From Phycisphaerales bacterium (lineage in GTDB: Bacteria; Planctomycetota; Phycisphaerae; UBA1845; Fen-1342): 64,000 bases of DNA. The translations under genes were made by a program, and so were the position numbers. The notes under the pieces are model-generated. The model saw only the letters and a list, made by a program, of their open reading frames with translations, had not been told where the DNA came from and made no database searches. Location: assembly GCA_016716475.1 (NCBI GenBank), contig JADJWG010000004.1, positions 434,001-498,000 on the forward strand. Direction: 5' to 3'. How positions within the stretch are numbered: position 1 is the first letter of the stretch; every line of letters starts with the position of its first letter. This document shows, one piece after another, positions 45,250-54,842 of this stretch.

Positions 45250-48102
45250 ATGCCGTCAAATCGCTCCATGAACCGTTTCGCCACGTGGGCCGTGCTCTTC
45301 TTCGTGGCTGCTACGGGTTTTTATGCCGGTGCCCAAGCCCCGGGCGACGAAACCCTGCCCTTCCCCGCCGATCCACAGGAAAAGACACTGCTGCTGCGGC
45401 GCTATGTGCCGCTTACGCCGTACACCGGTTGGAGTCCGGCGGTCGACAGCGACCCCGGGCGCACGATGCCGTACATGGATGTGGGTGACACGTACCTCAG
45501 CCGAGCGAACCCCGACCTCAACTATGGTCGCAGTGAGCGACTCGTACTCACCGAGCCGCAGGACAAGATTCTGATCCAGTTTGGGCGGTTGTATCGCTGG
45601 ATTACGGTCGGGAGCCATGTGCAGGACGTGGCGCTGATTCTGAAGCCAGATGGCACGCCCGACCCAGAGACGGAGATCGTGGTCTACCGCGTCACGCAGC
45701 CCTGGCGTGATGGGGGCGGTGACGGCATCAAGATGGTGCAGACCGTCACCTACAACCAGCGCTACTCGGAAGGGGCGGAACTGTGCAAATTCGCCCGACC
45801 CTGGACGGCGCCGGGGGGGGATCGTGACCGGCTGGAGGAACCGAGCTGGCGTGGCAAGCTGGCGGACTGCTGGGATGCGGAGCTGGGTGCGTACGTGCTG
45901 ACGGGTCCGGGCTTACAGGCGGATGTGGCCGCGTGGTTGGAGCGGCACTGGCAGAACCACGGCTGGATGATTGCGCTGGCCACGGAGGAGAAGCCGTCCG
46001 AACCCCTGAAGCTCTTTGCATCAGACGTTTTTGAGGAAGCGGACCGCCCCGGACTGCGCGTGCGGTTCCAGGAGCGACCGATCGTGCGGCCGGCGAAGCC
46101 GGATCTGACGGTGACTTACATCGAACGGACGCCCAAGTACTACCGCTACAACGATAACGGGCAAACAAGCTACCTCCGGCAACCGTTCCGCGGCGACATG
46201 CCGGGCATCATGCTGAATCCGGATTACGGTGACGACAAGAAGTGGCCGGAACCGGGCGAATTGGTGGTCTTCATCGCGCATGTGAAGAACGCGAGCGATG
46301 TGCCGTTCAAGGGTACGTTGAATTACCGGTGGAAGATCAACGACGAAGTCGTGCTGGAAAAATCGGGTGTGGCGGGTGAAGGGCGACGTGGACGGCGTGC
46401 GCAGCCGGTCCAGGAGATCACGCTGGGGCCGTGGGAGGAGTTCACCACGCGGCTGGAATGGCACTGGGACGTGGATCTGGCAGACCCGCGCAAGGTCGTC
46501 GTGCAGTTCGAGATCGACCACGAGAATCTCGCGGACGAAATCACGAAGAACAACAACGCCTTGAACAAGTACGTCGCGGGCAAGACCTGGAAGTACTGGG
46601 TTGAAGCCGGGCTTTACGAACACGTGAAGAACCACCCGAAGCCATGGGGATCCTACGCTTTCGAGGACTACCTGCAATGGCACGTCGATGTCTGGAACGA
46701 AACCTACTTCGACAAGTCACGCTTCGATGACTTCGCCCCGGACGGCAGCGTGCTGCGCGTTACGCTCGACGCCATCGAGATCATGCCGAACGGGCTCGCG
46801 GGCGGCGGGATTCACCGGGCCGAGGACCGTCTCGACCCGCGCTACGATGGCGAGTGGGGCTCGCGTTGGATTCGGGACGACGCGAACGAAGCCGAACGCC
46901 GCAACTACTTCCGCTTCGTCGAATCGCGGCAGATCGTCCTCGAGCCGTCCCTGCTGCACGAGGGCTCGCACCAGGTTTGGGGTGCCTACGACATCTACTG
47001 GTCGGCCATCGAAGCCGCCGAGCCCGACCAGCCCCGCGGCAAGGGCCAGATCCGCGAGGAGAACGGCAAGTTCATGACGCGCGGTCGCTGGTGGCACTGG
47101 GCCGGACTCATGGGCGGGTGTGACACACGGCCGGACCCGCGCTATCGCACCGGTACGGGTCTCTACTCCGCCAACAGCGTCGGCGGGGCGAATGCGAACG
47201 CGCGCTTCCGCAACGGTTTCTACGGCGACTGGCAGTACGACACGCCGCGGCGCTGCGGGGTGAAGCTGATCTCCGCCGACGGCACGCCGATCCGCCACGC
47301 CCAGGTCACGATCTTCCAGCAGAACTGGAGCGGCATGCGCGATACGAATGTCGTGGCAGCCAACCTTGACAGCGGCCCTTATGGCGTCCTCACCCTGCCC
47401 AACCAGGACAGTCTGCATCCCACCGATGCGACCACGGCCACCGGCCACACCTTGCGGAAGTGGAACCCGTGGGGCCGCCTTGACGTGGTGGGTCAAAACA
47501 TCACGTTCTGCCTGCGGATCGACGCTTACGGCCAGCGGGACTACCAGTTCATCGACGTGACGCAGTTCAACCGGGCGTTCTGGGGTGGGCATACCGATTC
47601 GTACGACTTGCCGGTCGTGTGCCGTATCAGCCCGTCGGAACGGCTGGACCTCGCGACGAACGTTGCGCAGGGAGCGCAGGTGCGGGCGTCGCGCGGCGCG
47701 GACACCGCCGGCCGGGTCGTCGACGGGAACGTGGAGACGGCCTGGGAGGGCGGCCGGGCGGAGGTCGGTGACTGGATCGAGATCACGCTGCCCGCGCCGC
47801 AGCGCGTCGGCCGCATCGACATCGTGCAGGACGGCCGGCACGGAGATTTCTTCCAGCACTTCACGATCACGACGCGCATGGTTGAAGATGTCGCCGCTGC
47901 GGAGCCGGAGTGGTTCGGTGCGCAGGACCCGCTGCATTTCAATGGAGCGATGGGCAACGACCGTGATATCAACCCCGACCGGCCAAGTGAACGGTGGATT
48001 ACCTACGCCCGCGCGCCAGTGACGGCCCAGGTGATCCGGATTGAAGCGACGGCGCCGGGCGGGACGCACCTGAGCGAGGTGCGGGTGTTTGCGGAGAAGT
48101 AA
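45250..48102 (+). CDS. Very large secreted protein: DNRLRE-like module, HExxH motif, C-terminal discoidin-like domain
   Basis: 950 residues from ATG 45250, with GAGGAG upstream and a signal peptide (FATWAVLFFVAATGFYAGA). Recognisable parts: a DNRLRE/CBM96-like beta module (about 55-250; DTYLSRANPDLNYGRSERL), a CARDB-like immunoglobulin fold (about 300-430; VFIAHVKNASDVPFKG), a central region with a zinc-metallopeptidase-like HExxH (LLHEGSHQVWG, about 568-578), and a C-terminal F5/8 type C (discoidin)-like domain (about 800-948; VVDGNVETAWEGG). It may be a surface or secreted metallohydrolase acting on glycans or glycoproteins, but the enzyme family is not recognised and the HExxH could be chance. 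Confidence 0.78.
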   Translation: MPSNRSMNRFATWAVLFFVAATGFYAGAQAPGDETLPFPADPQEKTLLLRRYVPLTPYTGWSPAVDSDPGRTMPYMDVGDTYLSRANPDLNYGRSERLVLTEPQDKILIQFGRLYRWITVGSHVQDVALILKPDGTPDPETEIVVYRVTQPWRDGGGDGIKMVQTVTYNQRYSEGAELCKFARPWTAPGGDRDRLEEPSWRGKLADCWDAELGAYVLTGPGLQADVAAWLERHWQNHGWMIALATEEKPSEPLKLFASDVFEEADRPGLRVRFQERPIVRPAKPDLTVTYIERTPKYYRYNDNGQTSYLRQPFRGDMPGIMLNPDYGDDKKWPEPGELVVFIAHVKNASDVPFKGTLNYRWKINDEVVLEKSGVAGEGRRGRRAQPVQEITLGPWEEFTTRLEWHWDVDLADPRKVVVQFEIDHENLADEITKNNNALNKYVAGKTWKYWVEAGLYEHVKNHPKPWGSYAFEDYLQWHVDVWNETYFDKSRFDDFAPDGSVLRVTLDAIEIMPNGLAGGGIHRAEDRLDPRYDGEWGSRWIRDDANEAERRNYFRFVESRQIVLEPSLLHEGSHQVWGAYDIYWSAIEAAEPDQPRGKGQIREENGKFMTRGRWWHWAGLMGGCDTRPDPRYRTGTGLYSANSVGGANANARFRNGFYGDWQYDTPRRCGVKLISADGTPIRHAQVTIFQQNWSGMRDTNVVAANLDSGPYGVLTLPNQDSLHPTDATTATGHTLRKWNPWGRLDVVGQNITFCLRIDAYGQRDYQFIDVTQFNRAFWGGHTDSYDLPVVCRISPSERLDLATNVAQGAQVRASRGADTAGRVVDGNVETAWEGGRAEVGDWIEITLPAPQRVGRIDIVQDGRHGDFFQHFTITTRMVEDVAAAEPEWFGAQDPLHFNGAMGNDRDINPDRPSERWITYARAPVTAQVIRIEATAPGGTHLSEVRVFAEK

Positions 48103-48248
48103 CCGGATCCACCCCATGTGCTGCGGCTAACTGCGGCCGCTGGTGCGCAATTCTTCTGAGGATATGAATTCGTGGTCGGAAACCAGTCCGGGTTGCGACT
48201 ATGGGGTTGTCATGCGCCGTGAACCTACACGGTGACGACTGTCCCAAA

Positions 48249-48322
48249 CGCGCCCGGAGGGATTCGAACCCCCAACCCTCGGCTCCGAAGGCCGATGCTC
48301 TATCCAGTTGAGCTACAGGCGC
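48249..48322 (-). tRNA. tRNA-Arg (anticodon UCG)
   Basis: A full cloverleaf on the minus strand, 74 nt: acceptor stem GCGCCTG pairing with CGGGCGC (one G-U pair), D-arm TAGCTCAACTGGATAGAGC, anticodon stem TCGGC/GCCGA with loop CTTCGGA (anticodon TCG, reading CGN codons), and T-loop GTTCGAATC. CCA is not encoded. It sits alone between the DNRLRE protein and a small membrane protein. Confidence 0.95.
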
Positions 48323-48442
48323 CTATGTTGCGGGCATTATTGTACGGCAGCGGGGCGGGCACAAGGCAGGACGGTCACTCCGGTCGGCCCGGGGGGGCTC
48401 GTTCCGGGCCGCGGGGCCTGGCCGCCCACCGGCGTGGCCCGC

Positions 48443-49027
48443 TCAGTTCCGGTCGATCGCATCCCACGTGGCGCTGGGTAAGCCGTCGACAAACCGGGGC
48501 TGGATGCATGTGATCCGCCACCCGCGCGGTGTTCGGTCGAATGTCAGCTCCCAGCGCGAACGGAAACTCCCGCCCATCTGCCCACGCACAATCTCGGCCA
48601 GGTAGGCAACACTCGCTGTGAAGCGCTCCGGGCTCTCGCGTTCAACGCTCAGCGACGTGCGGTATAACTCGCGGACACGCGTTTCCGCGAGTTGTCGATC
48701 GACCAAGGCGAGGAAGGAGGACCGGTTGAGCGGTTCGCCCGCGAACCGGCCGGCGTCGAACTCCGGCGCCAGCCAGCCGGCGAGAGCGTCGGAGCGGCCC
48801 GCGCGCAGGTCACGCTCGATGGCCCGCAGCGCCTGCAGCGCATGCTCACGTGGAGTCGTCACGAATGTCTGGACGGCGAAAAGCAGGGCCGTCAACGCCA
48901 GGCCGATCAGCAGTGGCCGGGGCGACCCGCCGCGCCGCCAGAGTACGAGCAGGATGAAGAGAGCCGTGCCGCACGCGGCCGACAATGCGTAGGCATTCTC
49001 GAGGAAAATCCAGGTGAGCCAGTCCAT
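48443..49027 (-). CDS. Small membrane protein with NTF2/SnoaL-like soluble domain
   Basis: 194 residues. Two N-terminal membrane segments (about 10-30 and 38-56) are followed by an alpha/beta soluble domain (about 65-190) whose pattern resembles SnoaL/NTF2-like folds: an N-terminal helix ALQALRAIERDLRAG, then strands near the end such as SRWELTFDRTPRGWRITC. No specific family was recognised. It lies 67 bp downstream of the symporter gene on the same strand and may be co-transcribed. Confidence 0.7.
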   Translation of the reverse strand: MDWLTWIFLENAYALSAACGTALFILLVLWRRGGSPRPLLIGLALTALLFAVQTFVTTPREHALQALRAIERDLRAGRSDALAGWLAPEFDAGRFAGEPLNRSSFLALVDRQLAETRVRELYRTSLSVERESPERFTASVAYLAEIVRGQMGGSFRSRWELTFDRTPRGWRITCIQPRFVDGLPSATWDAIDRN

Positions 49028-49094
49028 GTGCGCATCGTAGACGCCGGGCAGGCACCTGGCGACGGGGGCTTCGGGGACCCGGAACCATCGGCAC

Positions 49095-50933
49095 CTACGC
49101 CCGCCAGATGCCGTTTACGATCCGCGCAACCTGCCACCCGCTTAACACACATACCGCCGCGCAGATCGTGCCGGTGAGCAAGTGGCCGTACAGGAAACTC
49201 CCGGTGCCAAATAGTGCTGCATAGACGAAGAGGCACCCCAGCACCCACCCGAGCAGCGCCTGTGGCACACTGTCCGGTGCGGGCCCCACCCCCGCCAGCA
49301 ACCGAATCTTCCGCCAACCCGGCCCCGCCGGCCGCACGCGCCGGTAGAACGCCACCAGCGTCGCCTCGGCAGCGGGGCGCGTCAGGAGGGTGACCGCCAC
49401 CCACACCCCCGTGGTCGCGAACACCGTCACGAGCAGACTGGCCGTGCTCGCCACCATCGCTCCGCCCGACGGGTCCGCTTGCAGCACCCCCGCCGCCAGC
49501 AGTTGCTGGTGCCACGCGCCCAGGTCGTGCCCCGCCAGCAGCGCACGATTCAGCGTGAAGACCCCCGCCGCGATCGCGAAAGAGCTGACCATCGCGGCGA
49601 TCTCGCTCCACGCGTTGATGCGCCACCAGAACCAGCGCAGCAGGTAGAGCAGGCCGGTGCCGGCCCCGAGTGTCAGCAATAGATCAAACGCGTCCTTGGC
49701 CGTATCCAGCCAAGGGACCAGCCCGCAGACCGCGATCATCAGTCCCGCCGTGACACCGCGTGATACCCAGACGTAATGCCGCTCGCTGCGGTCGCGCACG
49801 GCGAAGCGCCGGTAGAGGTCATGCACGAGGTAAGAAGCACCCCAGTTCAGGTGCGTCGACATGGTTGAGATGTACGCCGACAGCAAGGAGGCGATCAGCA
49901 GTCCCAGCACGCCGGCCGGCAGAAGCGTCAGCATGGCGGGATACGCGATGTCGTGCCCAAGCAGCCGGGCGTCGAGCCGTGGAAACGCGCGCTGGATGTC
50001 GTCCAGCTCGGGAAAGACCAGCAGGGAACACAGCGCGACGATGATCCAGGGCCACGGTCGCAGGGCGTAGTGCGCGATATTGAACCAGAGCGTGGCGGCG
50101 AGGGCGTGGCGCTCGTCCTTCGCGGCGAGCATCCGCTGAGCGACGTAGCTGCCGCCGCCGGGTTCGGAGCCCGGATACCAGACCGACCACCACTGGACGG
50201 TGAGCGGGATCACCAGCACCGCCAGCACGAGCTGGGGGTTGCCGAAGTCAGGCAGGAGACTGAGCCGCGCCGGCTCGATCTGCGCCAGGAGACCCGACAG
50301 CCCGCCCACGGCGGGATGCTGGAGGGCGAAGAAGGCCGCCGCGAGCACGCCGAACATGGCAATGCAGAATTGGATCAGGTCGGTGGCCATGACCCCCCAC
50401 AAACCGGAAACGGCGGAAAACATGATGCAGACCACGGCACAGAACAGCAGTGTCTGATCGCGTTCCCAGCCGAGCATGATGTTGGCGATCTTGACTGCGG
50501 CGAGGGTGACGGTGGCCATGATGCAGCAGTTGAAGAACAAGCCCAGGTAGACGGCGCGGAAGCCGCGCACGAACTTCGCGGAGGGCCCGGAATAGCGCTG
50601 CTCGTAGAATTCAAGGTCGGTCAGCACGCCGGAGCGGCGCCAGAGGCGGGCGTAAAAAAAGACTGTAAGCATGCCGGTGAGGAGGAAGGCCCACCAGACC
50701 CAATTTCCGGCCACGCCATCGCGGCGGACGATGTCGGTCACGAGGTTGGGCGTATCGGTACTGAAAGTCGTGGCGACCATGGAGGTGCCGACGAGCCACC
50801 AGGGCGCCGCCCGGCCGGAGGCGAAAAAGTCGACGGTGCCACGCGCGGCGCGGCGGGCGAGGAACAGCGCCGGCGTGAACGCGAGGAGGAGACTGGCGGC
50901 GATGACGATCCAGTCGAGCGTCGTGAGCTGCAT
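49095..50933 (-). CDS. Sodium:solute symporter (SSS family)
   Basis: 612 residues from ATG 50933, with about 13-14 membrane segments. Family features include VDFFASGRAAPWWLVGTSM and STDTPNLV near the first helices, typical of the SSS/SLC5 fold, and the later SAYISTMSTHLNWGASYL, which matches the sodium-site helix of the family. It would import a sugar, organic acid or similar solute with Na+. The substrate cannot be told. The Shine-Dalgarno is weak. The gene is divergent from folD. Confidence 0.9.
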   Translation of the reverse strand: MQLTTLDWIVIAASLLLAFTPALFLARRAARGTVDFFASGRAAPWWLVGTSMVATTFSTDTPNLVTDIVRRDGVAGNWVWWAFLLTGMLTVFFYARLWRRSGVLTDLEFYEQRYSGPSAKFVRGFRAVYLGLFFNCCIMATVTLAAVKIANIMLGWERDQTLLFCAVVCIMFSAVSGLWGVMATDLIQFCIAMFGVLAAAFFALQHPAVGGLSGLLAQIEPARLSLLPDFGNPQLVLAVLVIPLTVQWWSVWYPGSEPGGGSYVAQRMLAAKDERHALAATLWFNIAHYALRPWPWIIVALCSLLVFPELDDIQRAFPRLDARLLGHDIAYPAMLTLLPAGVLGLLIASLLSAYISTMSTHLNWGASYLVHDLYRRFAVRDRSERHYVWVSRGVTAGLMIAVCGLVPWLDTAKDAFDLLLTLGAGTGLLYLLRWFWWRINAWSEIAAMVSSFAIAAGVFTLNRALLAGHDLGAWHQQLLAAGVLQADPSGGAMVASTASLLVTVFATTGVWVAVTLLTRPAAEATLVAFYRRVRPAGPGWRKIRLLAGVGPAPDSVPQALLGWVLGCLFVYAALFGTGSFLYGHLLTGTICAAVCVLSGWQVARIVNGIWRA

Positions 50934-51123
50934 GGTGTGGGCTCGAGAGGGGCCGTGCGATTGGTGCGGGCACTGTAGCCGGACGGGATCGCAGGTGCCA
51001 GAGTCGCGGAGAGCGGCGGGTTGCCGTGCGGCGGCTGGCATAAGACCCTGCCTGGTTGCGGGCCGGCCGGCGCACGGCGATTATCACGGGCTTGCTCTTG
51101 GCCGATGGTTTCCGAGGAGCGGC

Positions 51124-52008
51124 ATGGTGGCAGAACTACTCGACGGCGCGGCGTATGCAGCCGAGATTCGCACCGATGTCACGCGGGGTGTCGCCCACTT
51201 TACGGCGCACCACGGACCTCTGAAGCTCTGCGCCGTGCTGGTGGGCAGTGATGATGCCGGCCGGGTCTACGCCACTTCACAGCGTAAGCTCAGCGTCAAG
51301 GTGGGCGTGCAGTATGAGCTGGTCGAATTGCCCGACGGTACGACCCAGGCCGAGCTGCTGCGCACTCTTGAGCGCCTGAATACCGACCCCACGGTCACCG
51401 GCATCATCCTGCAATTGCCATTGCCAGCGCACATTGACACGGCCGTCGCCCAGTACCACATCGATCCGTACAAGGACGTTGAGGGGGTCAACCCGGCCAA
51501 CATCGGGCTGCTCTTCTACGGTGAACCGATCATTGCGCCGTGTACGGCCCTTGCCGTGACGGAGCTGGTCGACCGCAGCGGTATCGAGGTGCGCGGCGCC
51601 AACGCAGTGGTCGTGGGACAGAGCCGGATTGTCGGCCGGCCGGTCACCATGTTCCTGCTGAGTCGTATGGCGACGGTGACCGGCTGCCACATCGCGACGC
51701 GGGACCTCGCGGCGCATACCCGGGCGGCGGATATCCTGGTGGTGGCCGTGGGCAAGCCACGGCTGATCAGGGCAGAGCACGTGAAACCGGGGGCTGTCGT
51801 GATCGACGTCGGAATCAACCGTGTAACGGAGCGCGGCCCGGAAGGGCGCGACGTGCGGCGGACCGTGGGCGATGTGGACTTCGACTCCGTCGCGCCGGTG
51901 GCCGGGCACCTGACGCCGGTGCCAGGCGGCGTCGGGCCGATGACGGTGGCCATGCTGCTACGGAACACGCTGGAGGCGGCACGCAAGCAGCTCGAGAGAA
52001 AACTCTGA
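51124..52008 (+). CDS. folD: FolD-family methylenetetrahydrofolate dehydrogenase, cyclohydrolase lysine missing
   Basis: 294 residues from ATG 51124, with GAGGAG upstream; normal FolD length. NAD(P)-binding and family motifs are clear: LQLPLPAHID, GQSRIVGRP, AVGKPRLI, VIDVGINR and TPVPGGVGPMT. Two catalytic positions differ. The lysine four residues after the conserved tyrosine (YVASK in E. coli, essential for the cyclohydrolase step) is Gln here (YATSQ). The second Asp of KDVDG is Glu (KDVEG). PCTP is PCTA. The dehydrogenase step is likely kept, and cyclohydrolase activity is doubtful. An intact FolD may exist elsewhere in the genome. Confidence 0.9.
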   Translation: MVAELLDGAAYAAEIRTDVTRGVAHFTAHHGPLKLCAVLVGSDDAGRVYATSQRKLSVKVGVQYELVELPDGTTQAELLRTLERLNTDPTVTGIILQLPLPAHIDTAVAQYHIDPYKDVEGVNPANIGLLFYGEPIIAPCTALAVTELVDRSGIEVRGANAVVVGQSRIVGRPVTMFLLSRMATVTGCHIATRDLAAHTRAADILVVAVGKPRLIRAEHVKPGAVVIDVGINRVTERGPEGRDVRRTVGDVDFDSVAPVAGHLTPVPGGVGPMTVAMLLRNTLEAARKQLERKL

Positions 52009-52076
52009 GGGCCGGGCCGACTCAGATCATTCGCGACTGTGCCATGCCGATGGCATTTTCCGGCTCGGTCATGCAC

Positions 52077-54674
52077 CTATCCCTTCTTGTCCGGTGCCTT
52101 CGAACTCGTCCGGCGCCCGCTGCCGGTGGCCTTTGCCTGCGCGGGTGCGGTGGCGACCGGCTCGCTCAGGATGCGCCGTGGTGCGGCCGGTGCTACGATC
52201 GGCGCGACACCCCAGATGTGCTCTGCGTATTCGCCCACCGAACGGTCGCTCGAGAAGTACCCCATGTTGGCGATGTTCAACACGGCCGCGCGATCCCAGG
52301 CGGCGGGGTCGCGCCACAGCGCATCCACGCGGTCCTGTGCGGCGACATACGACTCGATATCCGCCATCAGCATGTAGACATCGCGCTCGTGAGTGAGCCA
52401 ATCACGAATCGGCTGGAAGAGATGCGGTGCCCGGGGGCTGAAGGCCCCATCCGCGATCGAATCGAGCGCCCGCCGTACGGCCGCATGGGACTGGTATACC
52501 GCCCACGGATCGTGGTGCATGCGCCGCATCGCGACTTCTTCGGCCGTCAGGCCGAACAGGAAGAAGTTCTCCGCTCCCACTGCGTTGCGAATCTCGATGT
52601 TGGCGCCGTCGAGTGTGCCGATCGTCAGCGCGCCGTTCAGCGCGAACTTCATGTTGCCCGTGCCGGAGGCCTCGTGCCCGGCCGTCGAAATCTGTTGCGA
52701 CAGGTCAGCGGCGGGAATCACGCGCTCCGCCAGCGACACGTCGTAGTTCGGCAGGAACACCACCCGCAGGCGGTCGCGCACGCGCTCGTCCTGCTGAATC
52801 GTGCGTGCCACGTCATTGATCAGCTTGATGATCAGCTTGGCGCGGGAGTAGGCCGGGGCGGCCTTGGCACCGAAGAAAACGACCCGCGGGACGAAATCTG
52901 TGCCGGGATCGTCGCACATGGCCTGGTAGCGCATCACGACGTAGAGGATGTTGAGTAATTGACGCTTGTATTCGTGCAACCGTTTGACCTGCACGTCGAA
53001 CAAGGCATCCGGCGAGACAGCGATGTGCAGATTCCGTTGTAGCCAGTCGGCGAAGTTATCCTTGCAGGCCCGCTTGGCGGCCCGCACCTCCGCACGGAAG
53101 CTCGGGTCATCCGCCAGCGGTGCCAGTTTCCGCAACTCCGCCAACTCCCGTACCCAGCCCGGACCCAGGCGCGCCTTAATCAGCCGTGACAGGTCCGGGT
53201 TGCACGCCAGCACCCAGCGCCGTGGCGTGACGCCATTGGTCACGTTCAGGAACTTCTCCGGCCACAGCGCCGCGAAATCCGGCACCACGCGCTCTTGCAG
53301 CAGATCGGTATGCAGCGCGGCCACGCCATTGACCCGGCGGCTGCCCACAATGGCGAGATTGGCCATCCGGACCAAGGGGGTCGGGCCCTCTTCGATCAGC
53401 GACAACCGCTGCCGCCGGGCGCCGTCGCCAGGCCAACGGCTCGCCACCGGGCCATCCAGGAAACGCTGGTTGATCTCGAAGATGATCTGCAGGTGCCGTG
53501 GCAGCACGCGCGCCAGCAGGGCCACGGGCCACTTCTCCAGCGCTTCCGGCAGCAACGTGTGGTTCGTGTAATGGAAGACGCGCTGCGTGATGTCCCACGC
53601 CTGCTCCCACTCGAGCCCACGTTCGTCCACGAGGATGCGCATCAGTTCCGCCACGCCCAGTGCGGGGTGCGTGTCGTTGAGTTGGACAGCCACACGGTCC
53701 GGCAGCAGCGCAAAGTCCTGGTGTCGATCGAGGAAACGCCGCAGAACGTCGTTCAGCGTGCATGCCACAAAAAAGTACTGTTGCGCAAGCCGCAACTCCC
53801 GCCCGGCATCATTGTCGTCGGCGGGGTACAGCACCTTGGTCAGCGTCTCGGTGCGGGCCTGTTCCGCCACCGCCTCTACGTAGCCGCCGCGGTTAAAAGC
53901 GGCGAGATCAAACATCTCCGGTGCCCGGGCCGACCAGAGCCGCAGGAAGTTCACCGTCTCCCCGCCGTAGCCGAGAATCGGCCAATCGTACGGCACGCCC
54001 ATCACGACCTTGTAGCCACGCCATTGCGGACGGTACCGTCCCTGGCGATCCGTGGCCGGTTCGACGTGACCGTAGAGCCGGACCGGGCAGGAGCACTCCG
54101 GACGGGCAATCTCCCAGGGTGAGCCGAAACGCAGCCAGTAGTCCGGCCGCTCGACCTGCCAGCCGTCGATGATTTCCTGGCGGAAAATGCCGAACTCGTA
54201 GCGCAGCCCGTAGCCGTAGACAGGCAGGCCGAGGGTTGCGGCCGAGTCGAGATAACACGCGGCCAGCCGGCCGAGGCCGCCGTTGCCGAGTCCGGCGTCG
54301 GGCTGCAGTTCGCAGATCGTGTCAAGTTCGAGGCCCAGTTCGGCGAAGAGCGGCACACACTCGTCGTAGATGCCGAGGCAGACGAGGTGGTTCTTGAGCA
54401 TGCGGCCGAGCAGGTACTCCAACGAGAGGTAGTACACGCGCTTGACGTCGCGGCGGCTGTAGAGCGTCTGCGTAGCGATCATGCGGTCGACGATCTGGTC
54501 GCGCGTGGCGCGTGCCAGACTCACGAAGTGGTCGAAGGGCTGCGCTGTTTCCCACGCTTCGCCTTGTGTCAGGCGCAGGTGCTCGTGGAAGCGGGCGAGC
54601 AGGACCGTGGCATCGGCCGACAAGGGAGACTTGGTGGCGGGGGCGGATCGAGCCGAACGCGGTTGGCGCGGCAT
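52077..54674 (-). CDS. glgP: Glycogen/maltodextrin phosphorylase (GlgP)
   Basis: Releases glucose 1-phosphate from alpha-1,4-glucan using PLP. 865 residues from ATG 54674, which has GAGGTG upstream. The PLP lysine block EASGTGNMKFALNGAL and the family segments YYLSLEYLLGR, DAGLGNGGLGRLAACYLDS and VQLNDTHPALGVAEL are all present. About 40 residues of Pro/Ala/Lys-rich tail follow the usual C-terminus. With the two secreted GH13 enzymes at 10-15 kb it completes a plausible route from extracellular starch to cytoplasmic sugar phosphate, though the loci are far apart. Confidence 0.96.
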   Translation of the reverse strand: MPRQPRSARSAPATKSPLSADATVLLARFHEHLRLTQGEAWETAQPFDHFVSLARATRDQIVDRMIATQTLYSRRDVKRVYYLSLEYLLGRMLKNHLVCLGIYDECVPLFAELGLELDTICELQPDAGLGNGGLGRLAACYLDSAATLGLPVYGYGLRYEFGIFRQEIIDGWQVERPDYWLRFGSPWEIARPECSCPVRLYGHVEPATDRQGRYRPQWRGYKVVMGVPYDWPILGYGGETVNFLRLWSARAPEMFDLAAFNRGGYVEAVAEQARTETLTKVLYPADDNDAGRELRLAQQYFFVACTLNDVLRRFLDRHQDFALLPDRVAVQLNDTHPALGVAELMRILVDERGLEWEQAWDITQRVFHYTNHTLLPEALEKWPVALLARVLPRHLQIIFEINQRFLDGPVASRWPGDGARRQRLSLIEEGPTPLVRMANLAIVGSRRVNGVAALHTDLLQERVVPDFAALWPEKFLNVTNGVTPRRWVLACNPDLSRLIKARLGPGWVRELAELRKLAPLADDPSFRAEVRAAKRACKDNFADWLQRNLHIAVSPDALFDVQVKRLHEYKRQLLNILYVVMRYQAMCDDPGTDFVPRVVFFGAKAAPAYSRAKLIIKLINDVARTIQQDERVRDRLRVVFLPNYDVSLAERVIPAADLSQQISTAGHEASGTGNMKFALNGALTIGTLDGANIEIRNAVGAENFFLFGLTAEEVAMRRMHHDPWAVYQSHAAVRRALDSIADGAFSPRAPHLFQPIRDWLTHERDVYMLMADIESYVAAQDRVDALWRDPAAWDRAAVLNIANMGYFSSDRSVGEYAEHIWGVAPIVAPAAPRRILSEPVATAPAQAKATGSGRRTSSKAPDKKG

Positions 54675-54842
54675 GCGGGCACCTCGCTGGCGGGCCCGGC
54701 CCGGACACCCCACGCGCGGGCGCCGGCCAGGGCCGGGATCAGGATCGGCAACGGTACGATGGACTGGATTCTTGCGCTCTCCGGGACCGCGGTCAAGCAG
54801 CCCCATAGGGCGGGTGCGCCGGTGACACGCGACCTTCCGCTT

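Noticed and set aside
46717..48117. 466-codon minus-strand frame over the DNRLRE protein
   Set aside because: Shadow of a well-supported exported protein; composition is dominated by Arg, Val and Ala.
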